A stretch of DNA of 64,000 nt, from NCBI RefSeq assembly GCF_009737085.1, contig NZ_WOVL01000010.1, forward strand, positions 62,001 to 126,000, written 5' to 3'. The stretch comes from Paenibacillus sp. NEAU-GSW1 (GTDB lineage: Bacteria; Bacillota; Bacilli; Paenibacillales; Paenibacillaceae). Of the stretch, positions 17,138 to 27,512 are shown in pieces; the first letter of the stretch is position 1, and each line of letters begins with the position of its first letter. The notes below the pieces were generated by a model, which did not search any database, was not told the origin of the DNA, and was given only the letters and a program-made list of their open reading frames with translations. A program made the position numbers and the translations under genes.

Positions 17138-18547
17138 TCACCTCGCTTCCAAAGTTTGGACAATCTGTTCCATACGCATACCTCGCGAGCCTTTTACGAG
17201 AACGAGATCATCAGCTTGAATTTGTTCCTTCAGCCAAGCCGAAAGTTTTTCTTTATCGTCAAAATGGATGACTGCATCTGCTGGAAAATGCGTTTTTGCG
17301 CCTTCTGCTGTCTTCGCCGTCAGGCTGCCCAGCGTCAGCACAGCGTCGGCTTTCGCCGGCGTCATATAAGCGCCAGTCTCAAAATGAAGCGCTTCTTCAT
17401 CCGGGCCAAGCTCCAGCATATCGCCGAGCACGATCCATTTTTTGCGGAAGCCAGAAAGCTGCGCAACAAGATCGATCGCCGCGCGAACGGCGGTCGGATT
17501 GGCGTTGTATGCATCGTTAAGCAGCATCGCCCCATTATACGCTTGAACCGGTTGAATGCGCATCCCGGTCAGCTCCAGCCCGGAAAGCCCTTCGCGCAGC
17601 TGCTCGCTCGAAATGCCAAGCCTGCGTCCGATCGCAATCGCCGCCAGCGCATTGCTGACGTTGTGCTGCCCCGGAACCGGAATCGTAAACGGCTCAGCCG
17701 CGTCGCTAATTGTCTCGCCTTTGCGCACAACGTTAAAGGAGGAAGATACGGCCCCAACTTCAATATGAGATGCGGACCAGTCATTGTCGCTGTGCAAACC
17801 GAAAGTTTGCAGCTGAACGCCTTCCGGCAGCGCCATATTGGCAAGCTCCGCCGCCAATAGAGGCTCATCGCCGTTGTAAAGCAAAATGCCGCGCGGCTGC
17901 AAGCCTTGGGCAATCTCAAGCTTCGCTTTGGCAATGCCTTCGCGCGAGCCGAGCTGCAGTAAATGCGCGTCTCCGATATTTGTAATGACTGCAATATCCG
18001 GCCGCGCGATGTTTGTGAGCAGCTCGATTTCTCCAAATCCGCTCATCCCCATCTCCAGCACGGCGCAATCGGTTTCTTCGTCCAATTGCAGCACAGTCAG
18101 AGGCAGTCCGATGTGATTGTTCAAATTGCCCGCCGTTTTATGAACGCGGTAGGAAGTTCCGAGAGCTGCGGCGACCATATCTTTGGTCGTCGTTTTCCCA
18201 TTGCTTCCGGTAATGCCGATTACGCGCACATACAGCTCTTCCCTATAGGAAGAAGCCAGCTGCTGCAACGCCTTAAGCGGATCTTTGACGAGCAGCAAGG
18301 GCGCTTCAGCCAATGACTCCGGCACTTCAATTCCCTTCTGCCACATCGCCGCAGCTGCACCGTCTTTCAAAGCTTGCTCAACGTAATGATGACCGTCGAA
18401 CTGCTCGCCGACAAGCGGCACGAATAGCTGCCCCGCTTGAACGCGGCGCGAATCGGTACTTACGCCCTCGATTCGGACGGCAGCGTCACGGTTATTGTAT
18501 TTGGCTCCGCACATGGCGGCAACTTGCTCCAAATTTCGTTTAATCAA
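17138..18547 (-). CDS. murF: UDP-MurNAc-tripeptide-D-alanyl-D-alanine ligase (MurF)
   Basis: Adds D-Ala-D-Ala to complete the UDP-MurNAc-pentapeptide. The 469-residue Mur ligase has the N-terminal domain with [17 protein letters not shown], the P loop [57 protein letters not shown] and the C-terminal [16 protein letters not shown] and [15 protein letters not shown]. The start is TTG (18545-18547), overlapping the murE stop codon in TTGA, with AGGGG upstream; it matches the Bacillus start MIKR. Confidence 0.97.
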   Translation of the reverse strand: MIKRNLEQVAAMCGAKYNNRDAAVRIEGVSTDSRRVQAGQLFVPLVGEQFDGHHYVEQALKDGAAAAMWQKGIEVPESLAEAPLLLVKDPLKALQQLASSYREELYVRVIGITGSNGKTTTKDMVAAALGTSYRVHKTAGNLNNHIGLPLTVLQLDEETDCAVLEMGMSGFGEIELLTNIARPDIAVITNIGDAHLLQLGSREGIAKAKLEIAQGLQPRGILLYNGDEPLLAAELANMALPEGVQLQTFGLHSDNDWSASHIEVGAVSSSFNVVRKGETISDAAEPFTIPVPGQHNVSNALAAIAIGRRLGISSEQLREGLSGLELTGMRIQPVQAYNGAMLLNDAYNANPTAVRAAIDLVAQLSGFRKKWIVLGDMLELGPDEEALHFETGAYMTPAKADAVLTLGSLTAKTAEGAKTHFPADAVIHFDDKEKLSAWLKEQIQADDLVLVKGSRGMRMEQIVQTLEAR

Positions 18548-20031
18548 TGTAATAATCCCCTTATCGCTTCTTTCGCCACTAGACGATCGTCGAAGGAATG
18601 TGTTACGCCTCCAATAATCTGATACGTTTCATGACCTTTCCCCGCAATCAATACTACATCGCCGGGGCTGGCCATTTCAACCGCTTTTTCAATAGCGGCG
18701 CGGCGGTCGGCAAGCAGCTCGTAGCGTTCTTTCGCCACTTTGTCAGCCGTTAAGCCCGCCTCGATGTCCTCTAATATGAGCTGCGGATCCTCCGAACGAG
18801 GATTATCTGATGTAACGATTACATAGTCCGCATAACGGGCTGCAATCGAGCCCATAATCGGACGTTTCGTCCGGTCGCGGTCGCCGCCGCAGCCGAAGAC
18901 GCATATAATGCGCGGCGGAGCAAGCTCTTTAACGGCGCGCAGCACGTTCTCGAGCCCGTCGGGAGTATGTGCGTAATCGACAACGACAGCAAATTCCTGT
19001 CCCGCTTGCACGGACTCTACCCGGCCCGGCACTCCAGGAAGCGCTTCAAGGCTTGCTTTAATTCGATCCAGACTAATCCCTTCGATTAAAGCAGCGGTTA
19101 TCGCAGCCAGCGCATTATAAACATTGAATTTACCGACCATTTGCAAAGTAATGTCCGCTTCGCCGCGGAACGTGCGGACGTGGAACGAAGTTCCCTTTGC
19201 GGTAATCGTTACTTGCGACGCAAGCACATCAGCATCATTGTCGATGCCATAAGTAAGAGTTTCCGCCGAAGTCAGTTTCACATAGGCAGCCGAAGCATCG
19301 TCATCAGCGTTCAAAACCGCATAAGAGCGTTGCGTCGCATCGGCCGGATATACGTTGCCGAGACGGGAGAAGAACAGCCCTTTCGCCGCGGCATATTTTT
19401 CCATCGTTCCGTGATAATCCAGATGGTCCTGGGTCAAGTTCGTAAACACTGCTGTGCGGAATCGGCAGCCCTTTACCCGTCCTTGCTCCAGCGCATGCGA
19501 CGATACCTCCATCGCGCAGTGCGTTACGCCGGCATCGCGCATATTGCCCAAATAGCGCTGCAGCTGCAGCGCTTCCGGCGTCGTTCCCGACATCGGCTGG
19601 GACTTGCCGGCATAGCGCATTTCAACCGTGCCGATTACTCCGCAGCTATGCCCGCTGTCGTTCAATATTTGTTCGATCAAATAGGTTGTCGTCGTCTTGC
19701 CGTTCGTGCCCGTCACGCCAATCAAGCCTAACGCAGCGCTCGGATGCCCGTAATAATGATCGGCCAGCACCGCCATTGCAACCCGGCAATCTTTAACAAG
19801 CAGCTGCGGAACAGCGACATCAAGCTTCCGTTCCGCTACGATCGCTGCCGCGCCGTTGTCCGCTGCAAGAGCGGCATAATCATGTCCGTCTACCGTATGA
19901 CCCGGCAGGCATATAAACAGATCGCCAGCCTCCACGCGCCGCGAATCGGTCTCGATGCCTGTAATCGTTGTATCGCCGCCCCCGTCCAGCCGAGCGGTGA
20001 TAAGAAGTTCCGCCAATTCACTTAATCGCAT
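18544..20031 (-). CDS. murE: UDP-MurNAc-L-Ala-D-Glu:meso-diaminopimelate ligase (MurE)
   Basis: Adds the third amino acid of the stem peptide. The 495-residue Mur ligase shows VTGTNGKTTTTYLIEQIL (P loop), GTTPEALQLQRYLGNM, MEVSSHALEQGRV, LDYHGTMEKYAAAKGLFF and VDYAHTPDGLENVL. The motif SDNPRSEDP (DNPR) is the meso-diaminopimelate selectivity motif, so the cell wall is predicted to be A1gamma type. AGGAGG precedes the ATG. It lies between spoVD and murF. Confidence 0.97.
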   Translation of the reverse strand: MRLSELAELLITARLDGGGDTTITGIETDSRRVEAGDLFICLPGHTVDGHDYAALAADNGAAAIVAERKLDVAVPQLLVKDCRVAMAVLADHYYGHPSAALGLIGVTGTNGKTTTTYLIEQILNDSGHSCGVIGTVEMRYAGKSQPMSGTTPEALQLQRYLGNMRDAGVTHCAMEVSSHALEQGRVKGCRFRTAVFTNLTQDHLDYHGTMEKYAAAKGLFFSRLGNVYPADATQRSYAVLNADDDASAAYVKLTSAETLTYGIDNDADVLASQVTITAKGTSFHVRTFRGEADITLQMVGKFNVYNALAAITAALIEGISLDRIKASLEALPGVPGRVESVQAGQEFAVVVDYAHTPDGLENVLRAVKELAPPRIICVFGCGGDRDRTKRPIMGSIAARYADYVIVTSDNPRSEDPQLILEDIEAGLTADKVAKERYELLADRRAAIEKAVEMASPGDVVLIAGKGHETYQIIGGVTHSFDDRLVAKEAIRGLLH

Positions 20032-20073
20032 GATAGATGCCTCCTAGTCTTTATGCTTCAACTACCATTATAG

Positions 20074-22017
20074 TCAATGGGGGTCGGATATATCATCCTC
20101 GTCTCCCAAATATATTCGAATCGTCGATCCTCGATCCACGCGCGCGCCGGCCGCCGGCGCTTGCCGGATCACCGTATTGCCCGACCCTGCGGACGATAGA
20201 TTGAAGTTCATATTCATATCCTCGTAAATATCGGACACCGTTTTCCCTACTAAGTTCGGCACCGTAACGATTGGCGTCTCGCCGTAAGCATATTCACGCG
20301 CAATTTGCTTTTCGCGCGCAGGCACCTGCAGTATCGTCAGCGCGTCTTCCATAATGCTGCGCACGATCGGAGCCGCGACAACGCCGCCGAACTGGATGCC
20401 TTGCGGATTGTCGACCGCTACATAAATAACGATTTGCGGGTCGTCCGCCGGAGCAAATCCGACAAACGATACGATATGCTCATTAGGAGAATAGCGTCCG
20501 TTAATGACTTTTTGCGCCGTACCGGTCTTGCCGCCGACGCGATAGCCGTCGATGAACGCGTTTTTACCTGTTCCTTGCGCGACAACGCTCTCGAGCGCCT
20601 CGCGGACCTGCTTGGAGGTCGCTTCAGATATGACCGTTCGCACCGCTTCCGGCTCCGTCTGCTGCACAACGGCTCCTGTCTCGGGGTTAATCCATCCCTT
20701 CGTGACGTGAGGTTTATACAGCGTACCGCCGTTGACGGCGGCTGATACGGCCGCAATCTGCTGAATCGGCGTTACCGAAACGCCTTGGCCGAATGCTGTA
20801 GTCGCAAGCTCGACCGGGCCGACTTGATTCATTTTAAACATAATGCCGTTTTCTTCACCGTTAATATCAATGCCTGTCTTCGTCCCGAAGCCGAAATTTT
20901 TAATATAACTGAACAGCTTTTCTTTGCCAAGTCTTTGGCCGAGCGTTACGAAGCCGGGGTTGCAGGAATTTTCGACGACTTCCAGAAACGTTTGGCTGCC
21001 GTGTCCGCCCTTTTTCCAACAGCGGAGTCTTGCGCCGCCAACCTCGATAGCTCCCGGATCGAAAAAACGTTCGTTTTTCAAATCGACCTTTTTTTCCTCG
21101 ATCGCTGCAGCCAGCGTGATAATCTTAAACGTCGAACCGGGCTCGTACGTCATCCAGATCGGCAAGTTGCGATTGTAAACCTCGCTAGGCACTTCCTTAT
21201 ATTTATCCGGCTCGTAGGTTGGCCTGCTCGCCATGCCAAGTATTTCGCCGTTGTTCGGATCCATGGCAATGGCAATAATGCCGTCCGGCTGAAGCGCCGT
21301 CATTGCTTGATCGAGTTCACGCTCCATTACCGCTTGAATTTGCTTGTCGATCGTAAGCTGCATCGTCAAACCTTGCTTTGGAGCGACATATGTATCCGAC
21401 GAATTCGGCATCTGCCTGCCTCTGGCATCCGAGAGAAACGATACGTTCCCTTTAATGCCTGTCAGCTTGTCGTTATATTTCAATTCAACGCCAGTAAGGC
21501 CTTGATTGTCAATACCGGTAAACCCGAGCAAATGCGCAGCCAGATTGCCAAAAGGGTAAAAACGTTTGCTGTCCTCAGCTACGACAATGCCCGGAAGCGC
21601 CAATTCACGTATTTGCTGCGACTTCTCCAGCGTCATTTTTTTACCGCCCGGCTTTAGATCGACCAGCATCGTTTTTTTCTTGCTAAGCAGCTTCATAATC
21701 GCTTCTTCTGTCATATCGAGAAGCGGAGCCAGCGTCTTGGCCGTAGCCGGCTTGTCTTTCACTTGGGCGAGAACAGCCCATACGGTAGGCGAACTGACGT
21801 TATAGGCAAGCTTGACGCCGTTGCGGTCCCATATTTCTCCGCGCTTCGCCATGTACGGAATATCGCGCCGCCATGAATTTTCCGCCTTTTCCGTAAGCTG
21901 TTCCCCTTGCCAAAGCTGTACATATGCCAACCGCAGCACAAGCGCCGCGAAAGCAACCACTCCAACGATCAATATGGCAAAAAGCCGCCGGCGCATCGTT
22001 ACATTCGACACCTTCAT
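20074..22017 (-). CDS. spoVD: Stage V sporulation protein D, class B penicillin-binding protein
   Basis: Transpeptidase for spore cortex synthesis, partner of SpoVE. The 647-residue protein has a short cytoplasmic tail, a membrane helix (about 10-31), the PBP dimerisation domain and a transpeptidase domain with EPGSTFKIITL (catalytic Ser), SCNPGF (SxN) and GGKTGTAQKV (KTGT). One PASTA domain ends the protein (about 575-640, IVTVPNLVGKTVSDIYEDM). Having a single PASTA domain and lying next to murE fits SpoVD. The ATG follows GGGGGGAGA. Confidence 0.93.
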   Translation of the reverse strand: MKVSNVTMRRRLFAILIVGVVAFAALVLRLAYVQLWQGEQLTEKAENSWRRDIPYMAKRGEIWDRNGVKLAYNVSSPTVWAVLAQVKDKPATAKTLAPLLDMTEEAIMKLLSKKKTMLVDLKPGGKKMTLEKSQQIRELALPGIVVAEDSKRFYPFGNLAAHLLGFTGIDNQGLTGVELKYNDKLTGIKGNVSFLSDARGRQMPNSSDTYVAPKQGLTMQLTIDKQIQAVMERELDQAMTALQPDGIIAIAMDPNNGEILGMASRPTYEPDKYKEVPSEVYNRNLPIWMTYEPGSTFKIITLAAAIEEKKVDLKNERFFDPGAIEVGGARLRCWKKGGHGSQTFLEVVENSCNPGFVTLGQRLGKEKLFSYIKNFGFGTKTGIDINGEENGIMFKMNQVGPVELATTAFGQGVSVTPIQQIAAVSAAVNGGTLYKPHVTKGWINPETGAVVQQTEPEAVRTVISEATSKQVREALESVVAQGTGKNAFIDGYRVGGKTGTAQKVINGRYSPNEHIVSFVGFAPADDPQIVIYVAVDNPQGIQFGGVVAAPIVRSIMEDALTILQVPAREKQIAREYAYGETPIVTVPNLVGKTVSDIYEDMNMNFNLSSAGSGNTVIRQAPAAGARVDRGSTIRIYLGDEDDISDPH

Positions 22018-22133
22018 CGCTTTTGTCTCCCCCCGATCTTAGTTCAAGAGGCCGCATAGCGGCGCTCATTCCCAAACTATTCGGGACAAGGAGCCAATAG
22101 AACAAGCTTTGAAGGAAATGCCGATCGCCGGCT

Positions 22134-24404
22134 TTAGCCGTTTCCGGCAGCTTCGCCTTCCGCTCCGTTTTCAGCTGCTGCAGAGCTGTCTTCTTTTGCC
22201 TCGCTGGAAGCGTCCGCTCCCTCATCTTCTGCAGCACCGCTCTCAAGGGCCGCATCCGAACCGAGCGGCGGCTCAAGCTTCAGGCGAATATAACGCGATC
22301 CGTCTTTCTGCTCTTCCTTCTGTGAGACGACGTATCCCTCGCCTTCGACGATTAGCCGTACGTCCAGAACGGATGAGATTTCCATCGCATCCCGCAGCGA
22401 GAGGCCGGTCATATCCGGTATTTTCAGTTTATCCTTCTGCTCCGTTATGAGGTAAATCCGCTGTGACGGATGAATCGCCGTTCCGCTCGCCGGAATTTGT
22501 TTAAGCACCGAAGTGCCATTTCCAACGATTTCAAAGGACAGCTTTTTCTCGGTCAATTCCGCTTTGGCTTGCGACACCTTTATATTTGTCATATCCGGAA
22601 CGGTAACCGAAGCTTCTTTCTTGCTAGCCGCATCCTTATTCGGATCGCTGCTTGGAGCGATACCGTAATGGCGAAGCGCCTTTGAGACAATTTCTTTAAA
22701 AGCTGGTGCCGCAACCTTGCCGCCGCCCGCGAGGGAGTCATTTGGCTCGTCAACAACGATGTACAGCACAATTTTCGGATTTTCCACCGGCGCATAGCCG
22801 ATAAAGGATACGACGAATTTTGTTTTCGAATATTCTCCGTTAATGACTTTCTGGGCTGTACCTGTTTTGCCGGCAACGCGATAGCCTTCGATATACGCGT
22901 TTTTACCGGTGCCGATTTCCTGATCGGATACGACCTGCTCCAAATATTCGCCGACTTTGCGTGACGTTTCCTCAGAGATGACTTGGCGGACGAGCTGAGG
23001 TTTGAACGTTTGCGTCGTCTTCGTCATCGGATCATAAATCTGCTTGACGATTTGCGGCTGCAGCAGCTTGCCTCCGTTGGCAACAGCTGCAACAGCTGCA
23101 ACCTGCTGAATCGCCGTCACCTGTACCGGACCTTGCCCGAAGGAAACACGGGCGATGTCACTCGGAATCGACAGGTTGACATTGATTTTACCGGCGGATT
23201 CTCCGCCCAGCTGAATGCCCGTTTTCTGTCCGAAGCCGAAACGGTTAATGTAATCGAGCAGCTTTGGTCCGCCCAGCTGTTCCCAGCCAAGCTTAACGAA
23301 AGCAACATTACTGGAATGCTTTAAACCGGCGAGGTAACTGATCGTCCCCCAACCTACTTTGTTAATATCATTAACCGGTCTGCCCGGAACGTTTATTCGT
23401 CCCGACTTGTACTCCGCGTTCGGATTAAAGATGCCTTCCTCTACCGCAGCCGCAAGCGTAACGATCTTAAACGTCGAGCCCGGTTCGTAAAGCGATTTGA
23501 TCGAATGATTGTATGCATTCTCATAATCGCTTTGCCAATACGTATTCGGATTGTACGTCGGCATATGGGCCATCGCCAAAATTTCCATCGTATTCGGATC
23601 TGCCGCAATAGCCGTCACCGTCTTCGGATTGTACTCCTTCACGATTTCTTTCAGCGCTTCCTCGACATAATTCTGCACTTGCATATCAATCGTCAGCGTA
23701 ATGTCCTGCCCGTCTTTTGCCGGCGTATAGTTTACCTCGCCTTTGGACAACTGCACCCGTTTCCCGTCTTTTTCGTAGATGATTTCACCGTTCTCGCCTC
23801 TCAGCTTGTCGTCAAAAAACGATTCAATGCCCGTCATCGCCTTACCTTCCTTGGTCACGTAGCCAAGCAGCTGCGAGGCCATCGTTCCGCGAGGATAGTA
23901 GCGCTTCTGATCGTCAATGAGATAGATCCCGGCATCCTTAACATCGTGTTTCTTCTCCAGCTCGTCGCGGAAAGCTTTTATTTTATCAGCGAGCTCCTTG
24001 TCAATTTTCCAGCCTTCTCTTTGGATTTCACGCTGCTGAAAAAACTCTCCCGTCTCTTCTTTTTTTGCCGTCACTAGCTTGCGAACCTCATCCTCAGGCT
24101 TGCCTAGCAATTCATGCAGCCCTTCAGTTACTTCATCCGCAATGCCAAGTCCGTCTATCATCTTGGGATTCACCGCTACTGTATAAGCCAATGAATCCAT
24201 GGCCAGCACATTGCCGTCCCGATCCGTAATTGTCCCCCGCTTTGCGATTAATGTTTCTTCCGCCGACCATCTCGTTTTGGCCAAACCATACCAATAGTCG
24301 CCTTTCACAATTTGCACCCAATAGATTCTGCCGAATAGAACAAGAAAAAGGAGGGTCATGATCCCTCCTAAGAGCAGCGTGCGCAGTCTGATTCGTTTAA
24401 TCAT
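22134..24404 (-). CDS. pbpB: Class B penicillin-binding protein (PBP2B type, septal)
   Basis: Division-specific transpeptidase (FtsI/PBP2B equivalent), 756 residues: membrane helix (about 8-30), dimerisation domain, transpeptidase domain with EPGSTFKIVTL, SSNVAF and AGKTGTAQKV, then two PASTA domains (about 590-650, ASVTVPDMTNIKVSQAKAEL; and 655-715, LKIPDMTGLSLRDAMEI). The last 45 residues are a low-complexity Ala/Glu/Ser/Gly tail not seen in the Bacillus protein. It lies between ftsL and spoVD, its usual place. Confidence 0.94.
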   Translation of the reverse strand: MIKRIRLRTLLLGGIMTLLFLVLFGRIYWVQIVKGDYWYGLAKTRWSAEETLIAKRGTITDRDGNVLAMDSLAYTVAVNPKMIDGLGIADEVTEGLHELLGKPEDEVRKLVTAKKEETGEFFQQREIQREGWKIDKELADKIKAFRDELEKKHDVKDAGIYLIDDQKRYYPRGTMASQLLGYVTKEGKAMTGIESFFDDKLRGENGEIIYEKDGKRVQLSKGEVNYTPAKDGQDITLTIDMQVQNYVEEALKEIVKEYNPKTVTAIAADPNTMEILAMAHMPTYNPNTYWQSDYENAYNHSIKSLYEPGSTFKIVTLAAAVEEGIFNPNAEYKSGRINVPGRPVNDINKVGWGTISYLAGLKHSSNVAFVKLGWEQLGGPKLLDYINRFGFGQKTGIQLGGESAGKINVNLSIPSDIARVSFGQGPVQVTAIQQVAAVAAVANGGKLLQPQIVKQIYDPMTKTTQTFKPQLVRQVISEETSRKVGEYLEQVVSDQEIGTGKNAYIEGYRVAGKTGTAQKVINGEYSKTKFVVSFIGYAPVENPKIVLYIVVDEPNDSLAGGGKVAAPAFKEIVSKALRHYGIAPSSDPNKDAASKKEASVTVPDMTNIKVSQAKAELTEKKLSFEIVGNGTSVLKQIPASGTAIHPSQRIYLITEQKDKLKIPDMTGLSLRDAMEISSVLDVRLIVEGEGYVVSQKEEQKDGSRYIRLKLEPPLGSDAALESGAAEDEGADASSEAKEDSSAAAENGAEGEAAGNG

Positions 24405-24412
24405 AGCGACAC

Positions 24413-24811
24413 CTATTCGCGCATAGCGGATTCGGTTTCATCCGCGCCTGTATTTACGATAATGGGTTCATTCGACTCCACCATGCCTTGCTTCTTAGCC
24501 AAATCGCTGACTCTTTCCGGATCAGACAGCATTTCAACCTGCTTCTTCAGCTCTTTCATCTCGACATTCATGCTTTCATATTCATTCGTCATTTGTTTAA
24601 TTTGAACGCTCATCCCGTAGATTTGCGTTTGCCGTACTAGGATCGCTCCGAGCACGAGCACAACCGCGATGACCGAAAACAAATAAAGCAGCTTTTCTTG
24701 CGTCGGCAGCGTTTTTCGTTTCACTAAGACCCGCTTCGTTTCGCGCACGACCGTTTTTTGATCCGGTTTGCGCTTTGGCTGCATCGCCAAGTTGCCGTTA
24801 ATGTAAGACAA
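24413..24811 (-). CDS. ftsL: Cell division protein FtsL
   Basis: Small bitopic divisome protein, 132 residues: basic cytoplasmic part (QPKRKPDQKTVVRETKRVLVKRK), membrane helix (about 44-63, LLYLFSVIAVVLVLGAILV) and an extracellular coiled coil (QTQIYGMSVQIKQMTNEYE to VEMLSDPERVSDLAKKQGM) that pairs with DivIC. Sequence conservation in this family is low; the call rests on topology and on its place between rsmH and pbpB. The start is TTG (24809-24811), 7 nt after GGGGG. Confidence 0.88.
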   Translation of the reverse strand: MSYINGNLAMQPKRKPDQKTVVRETKRVLVKRKTLPTQEKLLYLFSVIAVVLVLGAILVRQTQIYGMSVQIKQMTNEYESMNVEMKELKKQVEMLSDPERVSDLAKKQGMVESNEPIIVNTGADETESAMRE

Positions 24812-24829
24812 GGAAAGACCCCCTTAAAG

Positions 24830-25780
24830 TCACAATTTTTCTGCGACACGCAGCTTGGCCGAACGAGCGCGAGGGTTGGACTCCAACTCCTGCTCGCTTG
24901 GAACAATCGGCTTACGGTTAACTAACCGCAGCGTTCCTGTGCCGCCGCATACACACATCGGAAAATCCGGCGGACAAGTGCATTTTTCAACAAATTTCGC
25001 AAATAATTGCTTGCAAATCCGGTCTTCCAGCGAATGGAACGTAATGACCGATGCACGGCCTCCCGGCGCTAAACAACGCACCGTCTGCTCCAAAGCTTCT
25101 TCCTCGGCTCCAAGCTCATCGTTTACAGCAATACGGAGCGCTTGAAACGAACGCTTGGCAGGATGCCCGCCTGTCCGTCTCGCCGCTGCCGGAATGCCCG
25201 ACTTTACTAGCTCAGCCAATTCGCCTGTTGTCTCAATCGGCGCATTTTCTCTCGCTTGTACAATTTTGCGAGCGATCGATCTTGCAAACTTCTCTTCTCC
25301 GTAATTGTTCAGAATGCGGGAAATTTCCCGTTCCTCCCAGCTGTTGACGATATCGTAGGCCGTCAGCGCGCCTCCTTGATCCATCCGCATATCGAGCGGC
25401 GCATCATGATTATAGCTGAAACCGCGCTCCGCTTCGTCCAGCTGCGGACTGGATACGCCGAGATCGAACAGAATGCCGTCGACTTGCGGGACGCCGTCTT
25501 TCAGCGGCACGCCGCATTCGAGCAGCTTCTCTTCCAAATAACGAAAATTGCTTTTAACCAGCGTTACTTTATCCAAATAGGGAGCCAGTTTTACTTTTGC
25601 GTTATTCAGCGCCGCGTCATCCTGGTCAAATGCGATCAACCGGCCTCCGTCGCCGAGGCGTGAAGCGATTAGGCTGCTATGTCCCGCGCCCCCCAGCGTG
25701 CAATCGACGTATATGCCGTCCGGCTTTATATTCAAGCCCTCAACCGCTTCTTCCAAAAGTACTGTAACATGCTGAAACAC
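24830..25780 (-). CDS. rsmH: 16S rRNA (cytosine1402-N4)-methyltransferase RsmH
   Basis: S-adenosylmethionine-dependent methyltransferase modifying C1402 of 16S rRNA, 316 residues. Visible: [31 protein letters not shown] (motif I region), [39 protein letters not shown] and [13 protein letters not shown]. The start is GTG (25778-25780), 7 nt after GGGAGGA, matching the family N-terminus MFQHVTVL. It is located between mraZ and ftsL, as in most dcw clusters. Confidence 0.96.
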   Translation of the reverse strand: MFQHVTVLLEEAVEGLNIKPDGIYVDCTLGGAGHSSLIASRLGDGGRLIAFDQDDAALNNAKVKLAPYLDKVTLVKSNFRYLEEKLLECGVPLKDGVPQVDGILFDLGVSSPQLDEAERGFSYNHDAPLDMRMDQGGALTAYDIVNSWEEREISRILNNYGEEKFARSIARKIVQARENAPIETTGELAELVKSGIPAAARRTGGHPAKRSFQALRIAVNDELGAEEEALEQTVRCLAPGGRASVITFHSLEDRICKQLFAKFVEKCTCPPDFPMCVCGGTGTLRLVNRKPIVPSEQELESNPRARSAKLRVAEKL

Positions 25781-25809
25781 GCGATTGTCCTCCCATCTTG
25801 TTGTTTTCA

Positions 25810-26247
25810 CTAGAAGTTAAAATCGAAATCAACGAGCTTTTCGGCGATTTCGTTAAAGGTTTGCTCGGACTGCTCGTAGTAGCCATCCCATGTTTCCTTG
25901 CTCCAAATTTCCACTCGGCCGGAAACGCCAAGAACCATGCATTCCTTATCCAGCTTCGCATATTCTCGCAAATGAGACGGTAAGTTTACCCTTCCCTGTT
26001 TGTCGAGCTCGCATTCCGTCGCTCCCGAAAAGAAGAAACGGGTAAACGCGCGAGCGTCCGACTTCATTAACGGCAGCGATTTAAGCTTCTGCTCCAAAAC
26101 GCTCCATTCGCTCATCGGATAGACGAACAAGCAGTTGTCGAGTCCGCGGGTTGCGATGAAAGAGGCGCCAAGCGATTCGCGGAATTTGGACGGAATAATG
26201 ATACGGCCCTTTTCATCGATGCTATGTTGATATTCACCCATAAACAT
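25810..26247 (-). CDS. mraZ: Transcriptional regulator MraZ
   Basis: DNA-binding protein of 145 residues that autoregulates the dcw cluster. It has two SpoVT/AbrB-type half-barrels: [22 protein letters not shown] at the N-terminus and [20 protein letters not shown] at about residue 74. The start ATG (26245-26247) gives the canonical MFMGEY. A row of TGGRG repeats in front of the gene fits an MraZ operator. It is the first gene of the cluster. Confidence 0.96.
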   Translation of the reverse strand: MFMGEYQHSIDEKGRIIIPSKFRESLGASFIATRGLDNCLFVYPMSEWSVLEQKLKSLPLMKSDARAFTRFFFSGATECELDKQGRVNLPSHLREYAKLDKECMVLGVSGRVEIWSKETWDGYYEQSEQTFNEIAEKLVDFDFNF

Positions 26248-26267
26248 GAGACCGCCTCCACCCTCTT

Positions 26268-26309
26268 CCCCATATCCTCCACTTTGCCCCACTTTTCCCC
26301 ACTAAGATA
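26268..26309 (-). promoter_or_regulatory. MraZ operator repeats and -10 box of the dcw cluster
   Basis: On the minus strand TGGGG, TGGGG and TGGAG occur at exact 10-bp intervals (26297-26301, 26287-26291, 26277-26281), each separated by 5 nt, with a fourth TGGGG (26268-26272) after 4 nt. This agrees with the MraZ box of TGGGN repeats with 5-nt spacers known from E. coli, and the AAAGTG context resembles the Mycoplasma mraZ box. A possible -10 TATCTT (26304-26309) lies just upstream, so binding would repress initiation. Confidence 0.7.
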
Positions 26310-26324
26310 GTCTATTTCGCCACC

Positions 26325-26360
26325 TAAAATAAAAATCCTGCTCCGAGAGCAGGATTTTCT
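26325..26360 (-). terminator. Intrinsic terminator of the DUF4349 gene
   Basis: A perfect 10-bp stem AATCCTGCTC / GAGCAGGATT with 3-nt loop, followed by TTTATTTT on the minus strand. It separates the DUF4349 gene from mraZ. Confidence 0.9.
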
Positions 26361-26387
26361 AAAAATATTTCATGCGATTAAATGCTG

Positions 26388-27446
26388 TCAATTGTCGTCG
26401 TTATCCTCATTTGGATCGGTTTTTTTGCCGGGATCGCTCGCACTTTGCGCTTTTGGGGAGCGTCTCTTGAGAAGGAAGTAAACCGGAATGCCGATGATAG
26501 CCAGCACGGCCAGAACAGGAAGGGCGCCAACCACAAACACCAAGATCGCTTGCAGAGCGACAGATACCGCATCCATACTGCCGCTCAGCGCCAATGCCAT
26601 CCGCTCGCCAAGATTTTTATCCTGCTCGTCATGCGCGGTTGTTTCCGATGGCTGGTAAATACGCAGCTCAATTGTCGAATAGGCTACGTTGCGATCCAAA
26701 TAACGGATACGTCCCTTTAGTTGTTCAATCTCTTCTTGAACCTCGGCCAGCTGCTGGGAAAACTTCACGAGATCGTCAGCCCGCTCCGCTTTGTCCATAA
26801 AACCGAGCAGCCGCTCTTCAACGACCTGCTTCGCTTTCAATCTCGATTCCAAATCGACGTATTCCTCTGTCACATCCGTTGCGCCAAGCTGTCTTTCAAA
26901 ACGTGTATGCTCGATGCCGTCAATCCGGTCGATAAAGGACATAAAGGAAGCGGACGGCACTTTTATCGTATACGTCGCGCCTTTTTCATTCTCGTATTGT
27001 CCGTCCTGAAATTGCAAAATATAGCCGCCGCTTTGATGTATGGCATTGCGCAGCTCCGATACGGACTTCTCGTATTGGCTGACCTCCATCGTAAGGTTAG
27101 CCTTATAGATCAGCTTCTGGTTAAAAGCGCCTTGCGCAGATGACAGCGCGATGTCCGCCATATCCCCGCCGGATGACCCTGCCGTTGCAACGCCGATTTC
27201 TGCAACTTCTCCGCTTGAGGTAGATTGAACGCCCAACGTCTCCCCTTCCATTGGCGGTGCTTGATCTTCATCATATCGGAGCGCATTTTCCGATTTCGAG
27301 TCACTCGACGAGACTTGCTCGCTTGCCATCGTCCCGTTGCCTTTATTGCTGTTCCCGCCAGATGCGCAGCCTGCTGCGAAAGCCGCCATGGCCGCAATCG
27401 AAATGAGAATGAACAACGTCCGCATTTTTCTATTTGTATATGACAC
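26388..27446 (-). CDS. DUF4349 domain lipoprotein
   Basis: A 352-residue surface lipoprotein. The signal peptide ends in a lipobox FAAGC (Cys27). After a Ser-rich linker comes the DUF4349 domain (about 105-325): LIYKANLTMEVSQYEKSVSEL, GGYILQFQDG, then a coiled coil (VDLESRLKAKQVVEERLLGF and QLAEVQEEIEQLKGRIRYL), and a terminal membrane helix (about 295-325) before a charged tail. The start is GTG (27444-27446) behind GGGGGG. It is monocistronic. The function of the family is unknown. Confidence 0.88.
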   Translation of the reverse strand: MSYTNRKMRTLFILISIAAMAAFAAGCASGGNSNKGNGTMASEQVSSSDSKSENALRYDEDQAPPMEGETLGVQSTSSGEVAEIGVATAGSSGGDMADIALSSAQGAFNQKLIYKANLTMEVSQYEKSVSELRNAIHQSGGYILQFQDGQYENEKGATYTIKVPSASFMSFIDRIDGIEHTRFERQLGATDVTEEYVDLESRLKAKQVVEERLLGFMDKAERADDLVKFSQQLAEVQEEIEQLKGRIRYLDRNVAYSTIELRIYQPSETTAHDEQDKNLGERMALALSGSMDAVSVALQAILVFVVGALPVLAVLAIIGIPVYFLLKRRSPKAQSASDPGKKTDPNEDNDDN

Positions 27447-27512
27447 GCCAATCCCCCCTTATAGGTTTATCTACAAGACGAGATTGGGTTTCAAATGTTG
27501 CACGGTACATTG

